Source: Ochromonas danica | Lineage: Eukaryota > Sar > Chrysophyceae > Chromulinales > Chromulinaceae | NCBI GenBank assembly: GCA_015146655.1 | Contig: VKHL01000024.1 | Coordinates: 186,001-250,000 of the forward strand | DNA length: 64,000 bases | Direction: 5' to 3' | Part shown: positions 1 to 10,516 of the stretch, one piece after another | How the letters are laid out: each line of letters opens with the position of its first letter | Numbering within the stretch: the stretch's first letter is position 1 | Notes under the pieces: generated by a model | What the model saw: only the letters and a program-made list of their open reading frames with translations | Databases searched by the model: none | Told to the model about the DNA's origin: nothing | Position numbers and translations under genes: made by a program

Positions 1-1052
1 ATTTTGTATTTCAAGAAGATTGGCAAAATCATCGTATGAGATTGAAATTACAACCTATTCTTGCTGATAATAGTCCTTTACTTATCAAAGCATCTCCTCC
101 TACACAAGTAGTAGGTGGTGGTAATGATAAGAAAGGAAGTGGAGGAGGAGGACGTATTCTTCGATCCAAAGGCTTTTGTTGGATAGCAGGAAGAGATAGT
201 GTAATGGGAGAATGGGCACAAAGTGGTCCATTACTTAACTTAAATGCTTTAAGACCATGGTATAGTATCATGGAAGAAGAAGATTGGGGAATGGATAATG
301 ATGAAGAGAAAGAAGCGATTCGTAAAGATTTCCAAGATCCATTTGGTGATCGTCGTCAAGAGATTGTCTTTATTGGTAATCAATTACAACCTTCTATTAT
401 TCAGAATGAATTAGATAGTTGTCTGTTAACTGATGAAGAACTAGTAGACTATATTCAAGGTGGTATGGTCTTTTTAGATCCTTTACCAGCTTGGTCACAG
501 CAGTTAGGAGGTCAAGAAGATGAAGAAGGAGGTAGTAATGGTGATGGAGATTGGTTATGGAGAACAGCTGTTAAGGTTAACAATCAAATAGCTGGACGTC
601 GACAGATTGAGATTGAAGATGGTTCTCAAGTTATCTTACAATCTATTACTTTAGAAGATTTATCTCCTTCTATGGGAGACAATAACTCTTCTTGGATATG
701 CAAAGTATGGTTAGAACAAGAAGAAGATGATCTTCCTGCTCGTTCTTTGTTATGTACGTTAAGACCTGGACAATTAGAACAAGTCTATCTACAGCTTCAA
801 TTACCTAGTGGATCTGATAATCCTCTTATTCTTCGTGCTGAGATTGTTGCGAATAATAAACGTAAAGCAGATGATTTGAATTCTAAGCAGAGTCATGCTA
901 GTAATCTAGAGGTTGAAGCTGATATTCATATCATTGCTTTAGTGAAGAAGATTTCAGGTGGTGCTACTGGATCATCTGAGGAGGATGAACACGATCATGG
1001 TCATGACCATGGACATGAACATGCTCATGGACATTGTGATCATGACCATTAA
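1..1052 (+). CDS. CobW/COG0523-family GTPase, C-terminal part (5' end beyond window)
   Basis: The frame is open back to the first bases, so the gene starts outside the window; residues are counted from the first visible Met at 36. Residues 42-53 (LRSKGFCWIAGR) and 104-114 (GDRRQEIVFIG), followed by LDSCLLTDEE, are the conserved core of the CobW C-terminal domain. These proteins are GTP-dependent metallochaperones, and eukaryotic ZNG1 delivers zinc; the GTPase half must lie upstream. After residue ~165 comes an extra region of ~130 residues containing an LLCTLRPGQLEQVYLQL segment that loosely resembles a nucleoplasmin-like fold (inference). The protein ends in a stretch of about 20 residues dominated by His and Asp, a likely metal-binding tail of the kind common in COG0523 proteins. 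The family call is firm; the metal and the function of the extra domain are not known. Confidence 0.85.
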   Translation, partial: FVFQEDWQNHRMRLKLQPILADNSPLLIKASPPTQVVGGGNDKKGSGGGGRILRSKGFCWIAGRDSVMGEWAQSGPLLNLNALRPWYSIMEEEDWGMDNDEEKEAIRKDFQDPFGDRRQEIVFIGNQLQPSIIQNELDSCLLTDEELVDYIQGGMVFLDPLPAWSQQLGGQEDEEGGSNGDGDWLWRTAVKVNNQIAGRRQIEIEDGSQVILQSITLEDLSPSMGDNNSSWICKVWLEQEEDDLPARSLLCTLRPGQLEQVYLQLQLPSGSDNPLILRAEIVANNKRKADDLNSKQSHASNLEVEADIHIIALVKKISGGATGSSEEDEHDHGHDHGHEHAHGHCDHDH

Positions 1053-1390
1053 ATGATTAATGACTAACTACAGTAGTTGGAAGAAGTTGTAGTTGACCAA
1101 TTTTGTAATAAAGTAATTTAAATATTTTTAAACGGAAGGTTAATTTCTCTTCAACTTCTCTTTATATCTCCAATCCACTATTAAAGAAAGAATGAACAAC
1201 AACTTTATGACTTGAGAGTGTCGACTTCAATAGAGGCAGAAGGAGTGTTTGTAACAGTCTTGGGATTGGACAATGTTGGCACAGATATGCAAACTCTACA
1301 CATACACAGAAACATACATACATACAGACACACACATGTTAGCAGACTGGACGGAGAGACATACATGAATAGTAGACTAGATAAGAAGAC
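1053..1390. other. Convergent intergenic spacer
   Basis: This is the tail-to-tail spacer between the CobW gene and the last exon of the diacylglycerol kinase gene. It holds a short CA/CATA-rich stretch near 1300-1340 and no convincing gene. A 73-codon open frame starting at 1212 has no recognisable features. Confidence 0.6.
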
Positions 1391-3864
1391 TTACTTCTCA
1401 GCCAAACTGATATCAATATCACAAGATGATTGAATCCAAGGTTCTCCATCGACTTGCATGGCTACTCGTGTTCGTGTTTCCACCTATTGTTATACCACCA
1501 CCACCAACCAACAACAATAACAACAACAACAGCTTTTAGATAGACAATCAACAAGTATTGACTATTCGTTTTTCATACCTTAAAACTTCGACCTTGAGCC
1601 AGTGGAACGGCCTTGGCAATACCTGCTTTAATCTGTGCTAAGTGTGTGAGTCCATAAATTCCCACGACTTCCAAGAGACTGTCATCACTACGAACTGGTT
1701 TAAAGTCAGCATTAATCCTTTGTAACTCATCTCCTTCTGGCCATAATTCAGATCCTCCAGCATAGGAACGAATATTACTAAAGATAATCCCTTTAAAGTC
1801 TTTACCAGATAAATCCACTTTCTTTCCATCACAATATAAAGAAAGATAATTTGATATCAGTTTATTATCTGATCGAATAGCTTTATATATCCAAACAGCA
1901 CCATAAAGAGCTTGATTAATGATACGATTGAAGAAAAGGTAAGGTTGAGCTTTACGTAGGTTATGATAAGAATGAGCAATATCTCCATCTACACCAATAC
2001 CAAAATAATTATTGAAATAAATCGCACGTTTAGTTACGAAATAAGACAATAGACGACTTTGTAATGTAACACGAAGACTACGAAGAAACTTCTTTGCTCT
2101 TTCTCGTTTAATTATAATAGATTGATGTAATTGTGCTGAAGCTGCCGCGGCTGCTGCAGCAGCTGCTGATGCTGCAGCTCTAGCCGCAGCAGAACGAGCA
2201 GCAGAACGAGCATAAGATGCCAACGACGCCGACGATGATGAAAATGATGATGAAGATGGAAGAGAAGCATCATCATCCTCTTCATCATCATCATGGTCAC
2301 TTACATCCTCATCATCAACATCAACTTCATCATCTCCAGGGAGACCACTTTTACCTCGCATCTCCAAGAGATCTAAATTCTGTTTAATATCCTGTTCTAA
2401 TGCTTCGAGAGAACGATTAAGATGAGCTTGAAAAGCACCACGCTGTTGACCTCCTTTTAATAATTCAATCTTCCAACGATCAAAAGGTTGTTGTTGAATG
2501 ATTTCAAGGATTTGATTACTTTCAATTAGCTTTTGCCTTGATTGTGACAATGAAGAAGACACTTTACCACTATCTCCTCCTCCTTCCTTCTCACTACTGC
2601 TACTGTTGCTGTTATTAGCACTCCTTCTAGTGCTAACACCATCATCACCGCTACCACCACTACTACTGCCACTGTTGCTACTAGTAGTGCTAAACCCTTC
2701 CATTTCATGTTGTGATCGACTACGAAAGAAGAACTTTTGTAAAGTTGGTAAGAAATGATGTAATAGACTATGAAGATTAAGAAGTCTTCCTTCTCGCTTA
2801 TTCTTCTTTGTTTTCACTTGTTGTTGTTGATAGAGCATGAACAAATGATTATAAAGATCATTTCCTGTTCCCATAGGTACTAAAGAATAACAAAAAGCTT
2901 GTGAAAGATTGAGATTTTTTGCTTCATCCATGACCCATCGCATTGTTCCATCTCCTCCACAACATAAGACATGTACTGTACTAGGACTAGACACTTGAGG
3001 AACAGAGCAAGGAGGAGAAGAAGATGTCGAAGTGTGTGGAAGAAGATAATCATCCAAAACAGCATCAGGTTGCTCAATGGCAAGAGTGCTACTGTTCACT
3101 ACCTTCTTCTCCTCCTCCTTCACCTTCACCTTCTTCTCCTCTCTATCAATTAGACCTCGTTTCTCATAAGCTTGTCGTAGTTTTACCTTTGGATCATCAC
3201 AATGTAAGTCACAGATATAATCTGACTTAACAATAGCTTGTAATGATTGTAACAATTGTCGACCATTCTTCCCACCTGAATTACTATTAATAAAGATATA
3301 GAAAGGAATATCTAATAAGTCATCTTGATTCTTAGGGATAACAAAAGGAACAGTCTTGACAGTTTGGAATAGATTCATTGACATTATCCACTTCCAACAA
3401 GATAGAATCCATTGAAATACTATGACTGGAAAGGCAACGGTTGGTTTCGTTTTGCTGCTGGAAGGAGAAGAGACTGCTGCCTTGCTAGTTAAGGCAAGAC
3501 GACTAGAACTACTACGACTACTACCACTCTTGACACGGTCACTCCATCTACTGCTACTGCTACTGCTCCCCAGTATTATTGCACTGTGGTGATACAGTTT
3601 AGAGGCAAAAGGAATAATACGTTGTTGTCCTTCTTGTTGTAGTGATCGAGGATTATACATAGCATAGGAAGAATGAGGATAGAAAGTCTGTGGTAATCGT
3701 TGTTGTTGACATGATGTTGGAAGATGATGGAAATGATAATATTGATGATGATAATGATGATGATTTGATGATAATTTTGTTATGGGAAGAAGAATCCATG
3801 ATTGTATTATGAAAACCATACAAACAAGAAGAATACAAAGAAATGACCATTTTTGTTTTATCAT
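1391..3864 (-). CDS. Diacylglycerol kinase with N-terminal membrane anchor
   Basis: The enzyme phosphorylates diacylglycerol to phosphatidic acid. There are two exons: 1579-3864 and 1391-1483, with a 95-bp GT-AG intron (1484-1578). The spliced protein is 792 residues. Residues 6-28 form a hydrophobic signal or anchor. The catalytic domain starts near 187 (PFYIFINSNSGGKNG) and carries GGDGT (303-307) and GTGND (332-336). A long Ser/Asp/Ala-rich insert follows, including a poly-Ala run. The accessory domain then resumes at IYFNNYFGIGVDGDIAHS and closes with AMQVDGEPWIQSS. That last motif is a standard diacylglycerol kinase ending and is encoded only by the second exon, which is why the intron is proposed; without it the frame stops just after the donor. 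Most characterised eukaryotic DGKs are soluble; DGK-epsilon and plant DGK1/2 have similar N-terminal anchors. Lipid specificity is not visible. Confidence 0.9.
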
Positions 3865-4594
3865 CTTGAAGATACCCTATAGAGTAGTAGATACACTATG
3901 TTTGTTCTCTGTTCTCAGCTGTCTTTCTTGTGATTGAGTTGAGAGGATTTTCTTCTCATGCCATCGCTCACCTGCTTGCTGCATCACACACATGCTTTCT
4001 GGATATCTGGCATTCTAGCATTCTAGTGTTCTAGCATTCTAGTCTAGTGGTCAATCATGATACCGTTGTTAGTAGTCTAGGTCCAATGAAGAAGTATTTT
4101 CAATGACTGAATTAATATATACTTTATTAATACCATTGTTTAATCGTGATATAATAATAGGATGTTTTGATTTGTTTAAAGTACTGTCTGTTTATATTAC
4201 TAAGATAAAGATGAAAAAATATGTCTTCGTTTAAATTGAAAGAATAGATATATAGAAAGAAACTTGAGTAAACGAGATTCCAATTTGATATTATCATCAT
4301 GGATTTGTTGTTCATGACTATCAACATCAACATCTTAATTGATCACTCTCTGCCTAAAGTGGCAATCCGCCACTCCTCAGCCCAACACAGCAGAGCATTT
4401 TCAAAACTCTTATTTCATTACCACTAAACTCTTCTTTTCGGACATTTAACTTGTAGTAGTAAGTCTGTCACCTTCATCCAGCAGTGCAATGCGATGAGAT
4501 CATCTCGAATCTCAGATCCTCTTTGTCACTTGCCTAGTGGAACACAATTATTGATCTTGCCTCATTATTGATCCTCCAAGAAATCTCTATTATC
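3865..4594. promoter_or_regulatory. Divergent promoter region (DGK / MAPEG)
   Basis: About 730 bp separate two divergently transcribed genes. A short imperfect repeat of CATTCTAG units lies around 4009-4050, and an AT-rich TTAATATATACTTTATTAAT stretch lies near 4112-4131. No clear TATA box can be assigned to either gene. Confidence 0.4.
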
Positions 4595-5424
4595 ATGCCA
4601 ATTGAAATTGTCGACGAATATGGCTATGTTGTCCTTTCCATGGCCACTATCGGTAAGTTCTCTCCCTTTCTCAATGTTCCCTAACCAATCTCTGACCAGT
4701 CTCAATAATTAACATGTTTTCTGATGGACAGGTCTAGTCCAGTTCTTCATTGGTGCCTCAGTCATGGGGAAAAGGAAAGAAGCCTTTTCTTCTACTACTT
4801 TCCTAGAAAATCCTGAAGTCAAGAAATTGCAAGATGTAGGTGTTGTCTCTGCTGCTGTATTACTGCAGTACTTCCTAGACTAGCTTTCCATTGGCTCTTT
4901 TGGTCTTATCGTGTTGTTGTCTTGTCTCTTGATCTGTAGACCCACAAGAAGCTTTATGGAGATGCAATCGATAAACTTGGCTATCCTGACATGGGCAGTG
5001 GTTTGTACTCTCATTTACTTGAATATGAGGCATGGGTGGATTTCAACAATACCCAGCGAGCTCACTACAACATGGTGGAACAGACTGGACCATGTGAGTG
5101 TCCTTTTTTCATCTCTCTTGCCTAGATATGTGCTGATGAGTGGATATGTATTGCACAGTGGTGGCTACCATTGCTGGAGCTGGATTGTGGTATCCCCGTC
5201 TTGTTGCTACCGCTGGTATCTCCTATGCTTTGGGTCGTTGGCTTTATGCCCAGGGCTACCGTGCTCAAGGTGCTAAAGGTCGCAAGTTTGGAGCAATTTT
5301 AAGTGCTTTATCTCAACTGACCGTTTATGGCATTGCCGTGTACATCGCCTTCCAGCACACAAATCTGGTCAGTGAAGTGAGTGCTTGGGTGGGTAGACAG
5401 CTGTTGGGCTGTGGCAGACGGTAG
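4595..5424 (+). CDS. MAPEG-family membrane glutathione transferase-like protein (MGST3 type)
   Basis: There are four exons, 4595-4652, 4732-4835, 4940-5093 and 5159-5424, giving 193 residues. The exon junctions restore a continuous MAPEG protein: MPIEIVDEYGYVV, a first membrane helix, then the signature RAHYNMVEQTGP near the second helix, GLWYPRLVATAGISYALGR, and a last helix before a short basic tail. MGST3 and LTC4-synthase relatives are about 150 residues, four-helix, trimeric enzymes of the ER or outer mitochondrial membrane that use glutathione on lipid hydroperoxides or leukotriene precursors. The HYN..E signature supports glutathione binding. The physiological substrate in an alga is unknown. 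All introns are short (65-104 bp) with GT-AG ends. The gene lies tail to tail with the RlmL-like gene, 89 bp apart. Confidence 0.9.
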
Positions 5425-5513
5425 TCAAATATATTGGAAAATTGCATGTGCTTCAATAAACGTTTGCAATGCCTCCTGTTATGTAATATGAAAAGGTTAC
5501 TAACTACCACTAA

Positions 5514-6972
5514 TTACATGCTATTTTCCCTGGCTGTTACACCAGAGACTTGAGACCTGGTCATCACTTCCGAATGAAATTTAGTTTGAGGCCTTCGATC
5601 TAAAGCATATTCAGAGAAAATGAGGGATAAGTCGCCCAATTTCACGTTATGCGAAGAACGACAATGATGATGAATAGAACGACTCAGTTCCTTTGAACCA
5701 CTGAGTAGCCAAGCATTCTTGCCACCTGCTTGAGCCACTTCCACAAGAAAATCATCGAGTAACCTCCAAGCCTCATCACCATCATGCAAGCGAACATCCC
5801 ATGGAGGATTTGTTATAACAGTTTGAATCTTTCTTAGATCAATTGTGCCAGGTAAGTGAGCAATATCGTTATTGGTAAATTGAATCATCCTGTGCACTTT
5901 AGCTTTGACAGCTGAATCTACAGCGAGCTTCATCGCACCAACATTGATATCATTAGCAAAAATAGTTGGTGGTCGGTCAGCACGGTTGAGTTCATTTCGA
6001 TTGTCTAGAGCTTGGGCCTGAGCATAACTTTTATGCCATTGATCAACTGAGAGGTCTAGCCATTGCCCAGGAGAAGGAAGGCGATCCTTGATATCAATAT
6101 CTTCATTCAACGGTTCAGGATAACGAATCAATCCTGGGGCTGTGTTAGCAGCAATTAAAGCTGCTTCAACAGCAAAAGTACCACTTCCACACATGGGATC
6201 ACATAGACCCTCTGCACTTTGCCACTTAGAGTTCAATAATCTATGAATAGACAGAAAGCAGGCAATTAGGACGAAAGAGTAAATAAGGATCTCAAACTTA
6301 CAAAGCAGCTGCACTCGTTTCACGTAAAGCCGCTTTGTGGATTGCACTGTTGGAGCGATAACCTCGTTTATGCATGGAGGACTCTCCTGACCAGACACGA
6401 TAAAGAGTTGCACGATCTCTATGTAGATAGAGCAAGAGCAACAAAGTAGGTTGGCTGGTATCCACAGAAGGACGCACTCCACACTGATCTCGGAACTTAT
6501 CGATAATAGCATTCTTCATTGTTAACGAGGTGAAGTGGGTATGACTAATATCCTTTGCAACATCCCTGCCTATCACACAGTCACATTTGATTGAATGGAC
6601 ATGTGGATCAATCATCATATCCCATGCAAATTGTGCAACAAAGGCATAGACATCTTCTCGATGACGAACTGCCTCTCCACGACCACTTTCACCAACCTTC
6701 TCCATGAGTCGTTGAGAAGACCGCAACCAAAGTAGTCCTGCATAACCAGTCTCTTCTGTACCTTCAAAATGGACTCCTCCTTTTGCTACCTGAACATTTC
6801 TGACTCCAGGTAGCTTGATAATCTCATCTCGAAGCACATCTTCCAATCCTGGTAATGAAGTGGAATAAAACGACAAAATTGAAGAAGGCAAAGGTGCTTT
6901 AAAAGATGAATAGACTTTGCATAGGGTCAATAGTAGGACCCATTGAATAATTTTATATTGCATAACTATCAT
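5514..6972 (-). CDS. RlmL-type rRNA guanine-N2 methyltransferase, probably plastid
   Basis: Two exons (6302-6972 and 5514-6240, 61-bp intron) encode 465 residues. An N-terminal signal peptide (residues 1-23) is followed by Phe24 in SSFKAP, matching the Phe-containing cleavage motif of complex red plastids. The next ~200 residues are THUMP-like and end in the RlmL hallmark GESSMHKRGYR; the chain continues ETSAAALL, DPMCGSGTFAVEAA (SAM-binding motif I) and NPPWDVRL (NPPY-type catalytic motif). Bacterial RlmL methylates G2445 of 23S rRNA, so modification of plastid 23S rRNA is the natural inference. Unlike E. coli RlmKL there is no RlmK-like second methyltransferase. The splice joins A-A-L to L-L-N within a conserved stretch, so the exon assignment is secure. 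Localisation is inferred from sequence only. Confidence 0.88.
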
Positions 6973-7406
6973 TCATTCAATGGTTAGCCTAGCGAAGTTA
7001 ACCAAATCGATCCACAGGCAATCCACAGGCAGTTAACTTCACAAGAACCCAAGCAAACCAGGTTTTATTGAGTTATAACTCTTATATTATTGCGAACAAA
7101 GCCGAAAGTGCCCCACCGTTCTGTGCACGCCCTGCACTTCCGTCAAGCTTTAGCACTTAACTTAACCAACACAGCTCGTTCCAAGGGGGTGTCGGTGGTG
7201 TGGAGGATGTGTTGATACCAAAGTTGAAACCGAGGAGAGTTGAGGAAGAGTTGACGATGCCCAACCATCTCCGGATCTCTCGCCTGAAGGCGGAAGGGGA
7301 AGGCCGGAGAGTGTTCTGTCTGCCGATGAAAAGGGTCATTGCTGCGCAATCTATAAATTATACCAGAAGAGCTTGTATGGTTTGAAAATATAGATGGATA
7401 GTTGAT
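6973..7406. promoter_or_regulatory. Divergent intergenic region with TATA-like site
   Basis: This spacer separates the RlmL-like gene from permease copy 1. It contains an 11-bp direct repeat (ATCCACAGGCA twice, about 7010-7031) and a TATAAATTATA sequence at 7352-7362, about 45-55 bp before the copy 1 ATG. A 60-70 codon open frame on each strand (7143-7385) looks like chance. Confidence 0.4.
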
Positions 7407-9394
7407 ATGATGAACAAGAAGACCTCATCAACTCTCTTTCAATCACTTTTTGGTGATTCTGGAATAGCTTATCTCTATGCTCTTGGTAAGAACATCCGGC
7501 CGACATCTTTTTTCTATAGACCACTTCAAATCTTACTCTTGTTCACTCCAAACCTCTGTACTCTCTCTGCAGGCATTTGCATTTTATGGGGCAAGCAAAT
7601 CACCAATTGGCATATTGGTTAGTAAATTCTGATCATCACCTCCCTCGTTTCATCTGAGCTGATGATAGTTGTACTGAGTAGGTATTGGAGCGTACGGATT
7701 CTACATTTTCATGATCAGCTTAGCTTTTACTTCCTTAGCGTACATCATATTGACCTACAACTTCGCTGAGATGGTCTCGATTATCCCCTTCTCGGGAGGT
7801 AGCTACGGCTACACGAGATGTACATTAGGACCCACTGTTGGTTACGTGGTGGGCATGATGGAGGCGGCGAAGTACATGGTATTCGCAATTATTGCATGTT
7901 ACACAGTTGGCGCTATTCTTCAGGAAGCTTTCGATTTTGCAGAGCACTGGTTGCCAGTAATTTGGCTGGCATACTTTGTGATGATCAATGTAGCGGTGGC
8001 CTTCGGCGTGAAGTACTTATGGTGGATCTGGGGTTTAATGGCCATAGGTGCGATTGTGACTCAGTCAATCTTCGTGTTTGGTGCGATAAAGTATGGCGAA
8101 GCGGGTAATCTGGGTAGCCGCTTTAATGAGATGAGCACCGGACGTACCGGTGGAGAGGACTTTCTTCAGGCGTTGTCATTGTCTCTTTCTCTTATTTCTG
8201 GTGTAGATGCGATGCGAACCTGTGCTAACGACCGCTCTAATCGTGTAGTGCCTCATGCGATGGTGATTGTGATGGCAGGCACAATCGTAATGGCCTACGT
8301 GCAGGTGGTAGCGATGCGTTCCTATGTGCTGAACCCTTTAAAGCTGCTGCTATATACATTTTCGTATGATGTAGGTCTCGAACAGACACTACCTCATGTG
8401 CAAACTAAGTATTTAGTTTTGTTCTCCTTGGCGGGTATGTTTGGCAATGGGTATGGGTTTCTGTATGGCGGCGCTCGTCAAGTTCGTTCGATGGCAGGTT
8501 CGGGTCTGTTGCCAAAGCTTTTGATGTATTCCCAAACTAAAGAGCAAGTGGAATCTGAGGAGCAGGCGGTGTTTCCATCAAAAGAGAAAGGTGATGGTGA
8601 CAGGCATGAGAAAGAGTTGAAACCAACGATGGCTCTGTTGTTTTGTTCTTTGTTTTGCTATGTTTTGTTGGTAGTGAGTTACTATGAGATCGAAACTTTC
8701 GGCCGTAAACTTTCTCGTATGAGTACGATCTTGGCCACTTTTCAAATATCAGCATTGATGCTAGCCTATTGTGTATTTGCACTTCGATTCTCGAATTTGG
8801 AGCGACATGTGAGAAGTCCCTTTCATATCCCGGGAGCTTTCATCGTTATCGGTTATTTGATCACTGTATTTTTTACGATATTTTATTATGACGAAGACAG
8901 TGCAAACTACGGATATGCCTTGGTGATATTCTTTGTGAGTATTATGATTTACTATTATTTGGTGGCAAGCAAGAGGCAGTTTTTCTCAAAGGAAGAACAA
9001 GACAAGTTTATGAAGGCTTATGTGGTGAATGGTAAGTGTGATGGGTGTGAGATTTTAATGTGGTTCAATGGATGGGTGTGTGATTTTTACCTTAGCGTTT
9101 TATTTTGTCGCATTTTTAGTGGTGTTAATTCTGCTTTGCTTTCTTTTTGTAGCGAATAAACAGAAGAAAAGGTCGAGCAACAAAGTTTCTGGTTTGCAAG
9201 CAACAATAAATTTAGTTCTGGATTGGCTTGATTCTGTCGTGTTTCAACCAATTTTAAATTGGGTGCGAGTAGTTGTTTTTGCTGCCGGCGTTGGGTTTTC
9301 TGTGTCTCGAGTGTCAGAGGCGAGTTCGGCTCCAATCAATACCAACGGTAAAGTGATGCCTGCCGTGGATTTTGGTCGTACGAATTCGACTTGA
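7407..9394 (+). CDS. APC-family permease, tandem copy 1
   Basis: This is the first of five head-to-tail paralogs. Exons are 7407-7485, 7573-7617, 7682-9031 and 9153-9394; the product is 571 residues. Exon 3 holds about 12 hydrophobic segments and the APC-family hallmark GGSYGYTRCTLGP after the third helix, with NFAEMVSIIPFSGG before it. These resemble the ethanolamine/amino-acid permease branch of the amino acid-polyamine-organocation superfamily, so Na+- or H+-driven uptake of an amine or amino acid at a membrane is likely; the substrate cannot be read. The cytoplasmic tail (exon 4) is the most divergent of the five: it lacks the SASQDPDSR segment of copies 3-5 and has an extra hydrophobic stretch (VVVFAAGVGFSV). 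Two ATGs stand in a row at the start; the other copies start at a position equivalent to the second. Confidence 0.85.
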
Positions 9395-9597
9395 TCACTC
9401 TACTTAACAAGGTCTTATATTTAGATGCAAGGGTAGTATTTAGTTACAAATCATGCCACTTGAAGATTAGATTTTTATATTGATATTATCAGATGCGTTA
9501 TCTGTTTGTTCGTCATTGTGTTATGTATATATTATGGCTTTTCAATCACCTTCCGTGCAACTTCGAAGACTTTCTAATAATTTTCTGTATGGTCTTC

Positions 9598-10206
9598 TTC
9601 TTTCTTTCTCTGTTTTGTCCTAATAATTATTGTATAATATTTTGAGTACGAAGCCTGGGTTTGTTTGCATTTGAATTGTGATGCGGATGTGGCAAATTCC
9701 TGGTTTATTTTCTTTGTTCCTGCTAGACCTACTTATCCTCCCTTCTATTCTTTGCCATCTCTCTATCTCTATTCCATAGATCTCCCATTCTTTACTTTCT
9801 TGAGATGTTTATCATGTAGTAATTGCGCGGAAACTGTTCTGAACTCTTGTATGATTTGGAGGTAGTTGAGCTCTGGACTCATTGGGTATGCGGCTAATGC
9901 AGGGTTTCTACTTGCTTTCTCTGTTTTTGTCCTTATACTTGTATAATATTTTGATTACGAAGCCTGGGTTTGTTAGCATTTGAAATGTGACACGAACGTG
10001 GCAAATTCCAGCTTCATTTTCTTTGTTGCTACAATACCTTTCTCCCTCGCTGACTTATCCTCCCTTCTATTTCTATTCTATAGATCTCCCATTCGTTACT
10101 TTCTTGAGATGTTTACCATGTAGTAATTGTGCAGGAGCTTTTCAGAACTCTTGTATAAGTTTAAGATAGTTGGGCTTTCTGGGCTCATTGGATGTGTGGC
10201 TAATGC
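9598..10206 (+). repeat. Tandem duplication of a ~300-bp non-coding segment
   Basis: Two diverged copies, about 9598-9902 and 9911-10206, lie in the spacer between permease copies 1 and 2. They share blocks such as TATAATATTTTGA, TACGAAGCCTGGGTTTGTT, ATAGATCTCCCATTC and TTTCTTGAGATGTTTA, in the same order with small indels. No open frame is conserved between the two copies. The remaining bases of the 9395-10516 spacer show nothing else except the promoter elements listed separately. Confidence 0.75.
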
Positions 10207-10410
10207 TAATGTGTTTCCGATTTGATTTCGAATTTACGGTCTGGGTCGTAATCACACGATGTGGGATTGTGTAATTACATAACTCCTCCCACTTCTATTG
10301 AAGTTAGTGCAAGAAAAATCTCGACGAAAACGACAGAAGACAGAAAACGGAATGGATGGTCAACATCAACATCATTAATCAACACCACACTCACCTGATT
10401 GATTTTTGAA

Positions 10411-10506
10411 CACGTGCTTATAAATTACTACGCTATAAATTTACGTTACCACCTACTTCAACTCTCTGCCAAATTGAATTGAATTGAATTAAATTGAATT
10501 GAATTG
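10411..10506 (+). promoter_or_regulatory. Promoter elements of permease copy 2: G-box, TATA-like sites, AATTG microsatellite
   Basis: CACGTG at 10411-10416 is followed by TATAAATT at 10419-10426 and TATAAATTT at 10434-10442. About 30 bp further on is a pentanucleotide run (GAATT units, 10471-10506) that ends 10 bp before the ATG. The order G-box, TATA, ATG fits a core promoter, but no transcription start is known. Confidence 0.4.
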
Positions 10507-10516
10507 GATAGCCGAT

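Noticed and set aside
1212-1433. 73-codon open frame after the CobW gene
   Set aside because: It is antisense to the DGK last exon and contains a CA/CATA simple repeat.
7143-7385. Small frames on both strands before permease copy 1
   Set aside because: They overlap each other antisense, have no start context or motif, and sit in the promoter region.
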